DNA from: Bacillota bacterium
GTDB taxonomy: Bacteria; Bacillota_A; Clostridia; Lachnospirales; Bianqueaceae
Length of the DNA: 16,551 nucleotides
NCBI GenBank assembly: GCA_017420625.1
Contig: JAFOIR010000222.1
Location: forward strand, 1 to 16,551
Reading direction: 5' to 3'
Shown: one piece after another, positions 14,734 to 16,551 of the stretch
Numbering within the stretch: position 1 is the first letter of the stretch
How the letters are laid out: each line of letters begins with the position of its first letter
Translations under genes and position numbers: made by a program
The notes under the pieces: model-generated
Seen by the model: only the letters and a program-made list of their open reading frames with translations
Databases searched by the model: none
Told to the model about the DNA's origin: nothing

Positions 14734-16012
14734 GATTTTCTCCTTTTTCTATGTTCTTGTATCGATAGAAAAGATTGATATATTTGACTGCATTGAAGCG
14801 AACATCACTCTTGATCTGATAAAGTTCTTTGCCAATGTAGAGATTTAATTTGTTTCGTCCCAGCGCAGATGCTGCCAGCACATCTTTAAACAAAAAGACG
14901 CTCGGATATTCTTTGGACTTCTCCGACCCGGTTTGCTGAGGCAATTGCTGAGGCAATGTCACCTCTACCCGGTCCGGATAAAGCCGGATCAAAGCCTCTT
15001 CACTCAGAATATCCTTATGACTCTCCAGGATAACGTGGGAGAATTGCCCACGATCTTCGTACAACGGTTTTTCCGGATCCATCGCACCAAGATCCAACTG
15101 ACGGATCGTTTCTTGCTGCCACGTAAACCATTCGCCAACAGTATGAAAGTCCTGGTTATCTGTCGATCCGCTTACCTTTTCGAGTGTCAGATCAGGCAGA
15201 AGCCGGTAAGTCAGACCGCATTTTCGGCACTTTACTTCACTTCCCTGACTGTCAAACTGACTGAGCTTGCAGTTCGGACAAACATAGAGCACCCGCTCCA
15301 GATATTCTGCATTTCGTTGATGACTGTACCGCTGTCCTGTTTTCTTTACGTATTCGGCATCATCCTGATAAAGTTCCGCACGAATCGTATGAAGGAGTTC
15401 TTCGTCGCTCATGGATTTCAGCTCATCCGGTTCGATGACCCTTGCTATCTTCGCTTCCATCCATGGCCACTTCTTCGCACGGCGACGTTCATTGCTCCAT
15501 CTTGGCTGGAATCCATAACCACCCTCGAAACGCACCAGCGCAATGGGAAGTCCCATCTTTTTCGCCAGTTTTGAAACGGCCGGATTGATGTCACAGGTCA
15601 GGCCGCTGTAAGTACGGTTGCCCTCCGGAGCCATTGCGATCGTACCGCCCTCCCGGGCGACCTGCAGGCAGTTGCGCACCGCTTTGAGATCCGTCATCTG
15701 TTTTTTGATGGGGATCGGTGCTACAAGAAAGTCAAGAAGCCGGGAGATCCATCCTTTGGAAATAATATCTTCAGAAGTAATGAAATAGACTGGTCCGTGG
15801 AAAATGAGGCACGGGAAGAACTGATCGAAGGGTGTCTGATGATTGAACAGGATCAGGTACTGACGCCCATCTTTACGCTTATCATAGCGGATCCCATACA
15901 TCATCTTGCACATCAGCCAGACGACCCAGTACAAAAGGAAAAAGATCACGCGGTGCCTTTTCCGTACCCATGGCTTTCGCTTTTCCTTTCCCCTTTCCTT
16001 CACGTCTTTCAT
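14711..16012 (-). CDS. PlsC-like acyltransferase fused to a zinc ribbon and a C-terminal unknown domain
   Basis: A 433-residue protein with a basic N-terminus and one hydrophobic helix (21-38). The acyltransferase part (about 45-210) has the HX4D motif NHQTPFD (57-63, His58 and Asp63) and APEGNRTYSG (128-137), matching the FPEGTRS glycerophosphate-binding block. This is the fold that transfers acyl chains to lysophosphatidic acid or related lipids at the membrane. A CPNC...CRKC zinc ribbon follows (Cys245, 248, 262, 265). Residues 330-425 look like a small beta-rich domain, perhaps PH-like. ATG at 16012 has AGGAGG 5-6 nt upstream, 21 nt after the diguanylate cyclase stop. The acyltransferase is secure; the acceptor is not known, and the tail domains suggest regulation or targeting. 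Confidence 0.82.
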   Translation of the reverse strand: MKDVKERGKEKRKPWVRKRHRVIFFLLYWVVWLMCKMMYGIRYDKRKDGRQYLILFNHQTPFDQFFPCLIFHGPVYFITSEDIISKGWISRLLDFLVAPIPIKKQMTDLKAVRNCLQVAREGGTIAMAPEGNRTYSGLTCDINPAVSKLAKKMGLPIALVRFEGGYGFQPRWSNERRRAKKWPWMEAKIARVIEPDELKSMSDEELLHTIRAELYQDDAEYVKKTGQRYSHQRNAEYLERVLYVCPNCKLSQFDSQGSEVKCRKCGLTYRLLPDLTLEKVSGSTDNQDFHTVGEWFTWQQETIRQLDLGAMDPEKPLYEDRGQFSHVILESHKDILSEEALIRLYPDRVEVTLPQQLPQQTGSEKSKEYPSVFLFKDVLAASALGRNKLNLYIGKELYQIKSDVRFNAVKYINLFYRYKNIEKGENHEQFLGL

Positions 16013-16033
16013 AGTTCCCTCCTGGTTTTCTTG

Positions 16034-16551
16034 TTAAAACTCCTCACCGTGAATCTTACATTTATGCGTTACGGATCCTTTGACCTCATACAGTGCCGTA
16101 TCCGCATCTTTAAACAGATCTCCCTTCGGATCCTTCCGATCAGAGAAAGCCACACCGACACTCAGAGTTATCGGCGGAAGATCATCCTTGGGATTGCGCA
16201 GCAGTGTATTGGCATAATCGATCTTATTATGAACCAGCTGGTTCATCGAAGAATTAGCTCTGGTCATGACGACTACAAATTCATCGCCGCCTATACGACA
16301 GATCGCATCCACCGAACGGAACAGATTCGTCAAAACTTCAGCTACCCGCTGCAGAACCTTGTCTCCGACATCGTGTCCGTATGTGTCATTGAATGTCTTG
16401 AATTTATCCACGTCGATAATCAGGAGCGCAACATGTTCCTGGTCCGCTGTCTTCATAAAGGATTCATAACCAACGCGGTTTAGCAGTCCGGTCAGGGCAT
16501 CGTGAGTGGCTTCAAAACTCAGCTGCTGGTTGGTCGTTTTGTTCTTTTCCA
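16034..16551 (-). CDS. Diguanylate cyclase, C-terminal GGDEF domain (cut by the right window edge)
   Basis: The frame is open to the right edge; the start is not in the window. The 171 visible residues begin with a coiled-coil-like linker (EKNKTTNQQLSFEATHD), then the domain start DALTGLLNR, metal-binding IIDVDKFKTFND and an intact GGDEF active site (visible residues 87-91). An RSVD motif stands exactly five residues before it, the position of the allosteric inhibitory site. The enzyme should therefore make cyclic di-GMP from two GTP and be inhibited by its product. The C-terminus after ALYEVKG is unusual in ending KCKIHGEEF. The sensor part lies outside the window. The gene is followed after 21 nt by the acyltransferase. 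Confidence 0.93.
   Translation of the reverse strand, partial: EKNKTTNQQLSFEATHDALTGLLNRVGYESFMKTADQEHVALLIIDVDKFKTFNDTYGHDVGDKVLQRVAEVLTNLFRSVDAICRIGGDEFVVVMTRANSSMNQLVHNKIDYANTLLRNPKDDLPPITLSVGVAFSDRKDPKGDLFKDADTALYEVKGSVTHKCKIHGEEF

Noticed and set aside
1..16551. CRISPR arrays, insertion sequences, prophage or defence genes
   Set aside because: No direct-repeat array, transposase motif, integrase or phage structural gene was visible on either strand; the content is housekeeping.

Overview
The window looks like an ordinary chromosomal segment of a Gram-positive, probably spore-forming anaerobe of the Clostridia. A Lachnospiraceae-like genome is my best guess, at low confidence. The reasons are a SpoVS gene next to RNase Y, a SpoVB/YtgP-type flippase, strong AGGAGG-type ribosome binding sites, TTG and GTG starts, intrinsic terminators with U-runs, and near-consensus sigma-A-type promoters. 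Every gene I can support lies on the minus strand, so transcription runs from high to low coordinates. There are no insertion sequences, phage genes, CRISPR arrays or rRNA.

Reading in the direction of transcription: the right edge (16034-16551) holds the C-terminal part of a diguanylate cyclase. It is followed closely by a three-part acyltransferase / zinc-ribbon / C-terminal-domain protein and a GltS-type sodium:glutamate symporter that overlaps it by 23 nt; these three look like one operon. A near-consensus promoter then drives rny (RNase Y) and spoVS. A strong terminator-like hairpin follows and ends only a few bases before the ribosome binding site of purB. After purB come phoH, ybeY (overlapping phoH by 68 nt), a MurJ/SpoVB-like flippase and tadA, all tightly packed. 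This is an RNA-maturation and envelope cluster that also contains one purine-biosynthesis gene.

A new promoter at the tadA stop codon drives an unrecognised four-helix membrane protein. A perfect consensus promoter at that gene's stop codon drives tRNA-Gln(CUG). The tRNA terminator ends 16 nt before the start of a 633-residue protein whose C-terminal half resembles M29 aminopeptidases but appears to lack most metal ligands. trxB follows 4 nt after it. A long hairpin, a promoter and an NCS2-type purine permease come next, then a terminator, a promoter, and the N-terminus of a membrane-anchored sensor protein cut by the left edge.

No stretch longer than about 200 nt lacks a gene. The gaps are occupied by promoters and terminators. 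I see no clear new biological system. The points most worth a second look are the degenerate M29-like protein in the trxB operon, the domain fusion in the acyltransferase, and the recurring architecture of promoters and terminators fused to gene ends and gene starts.
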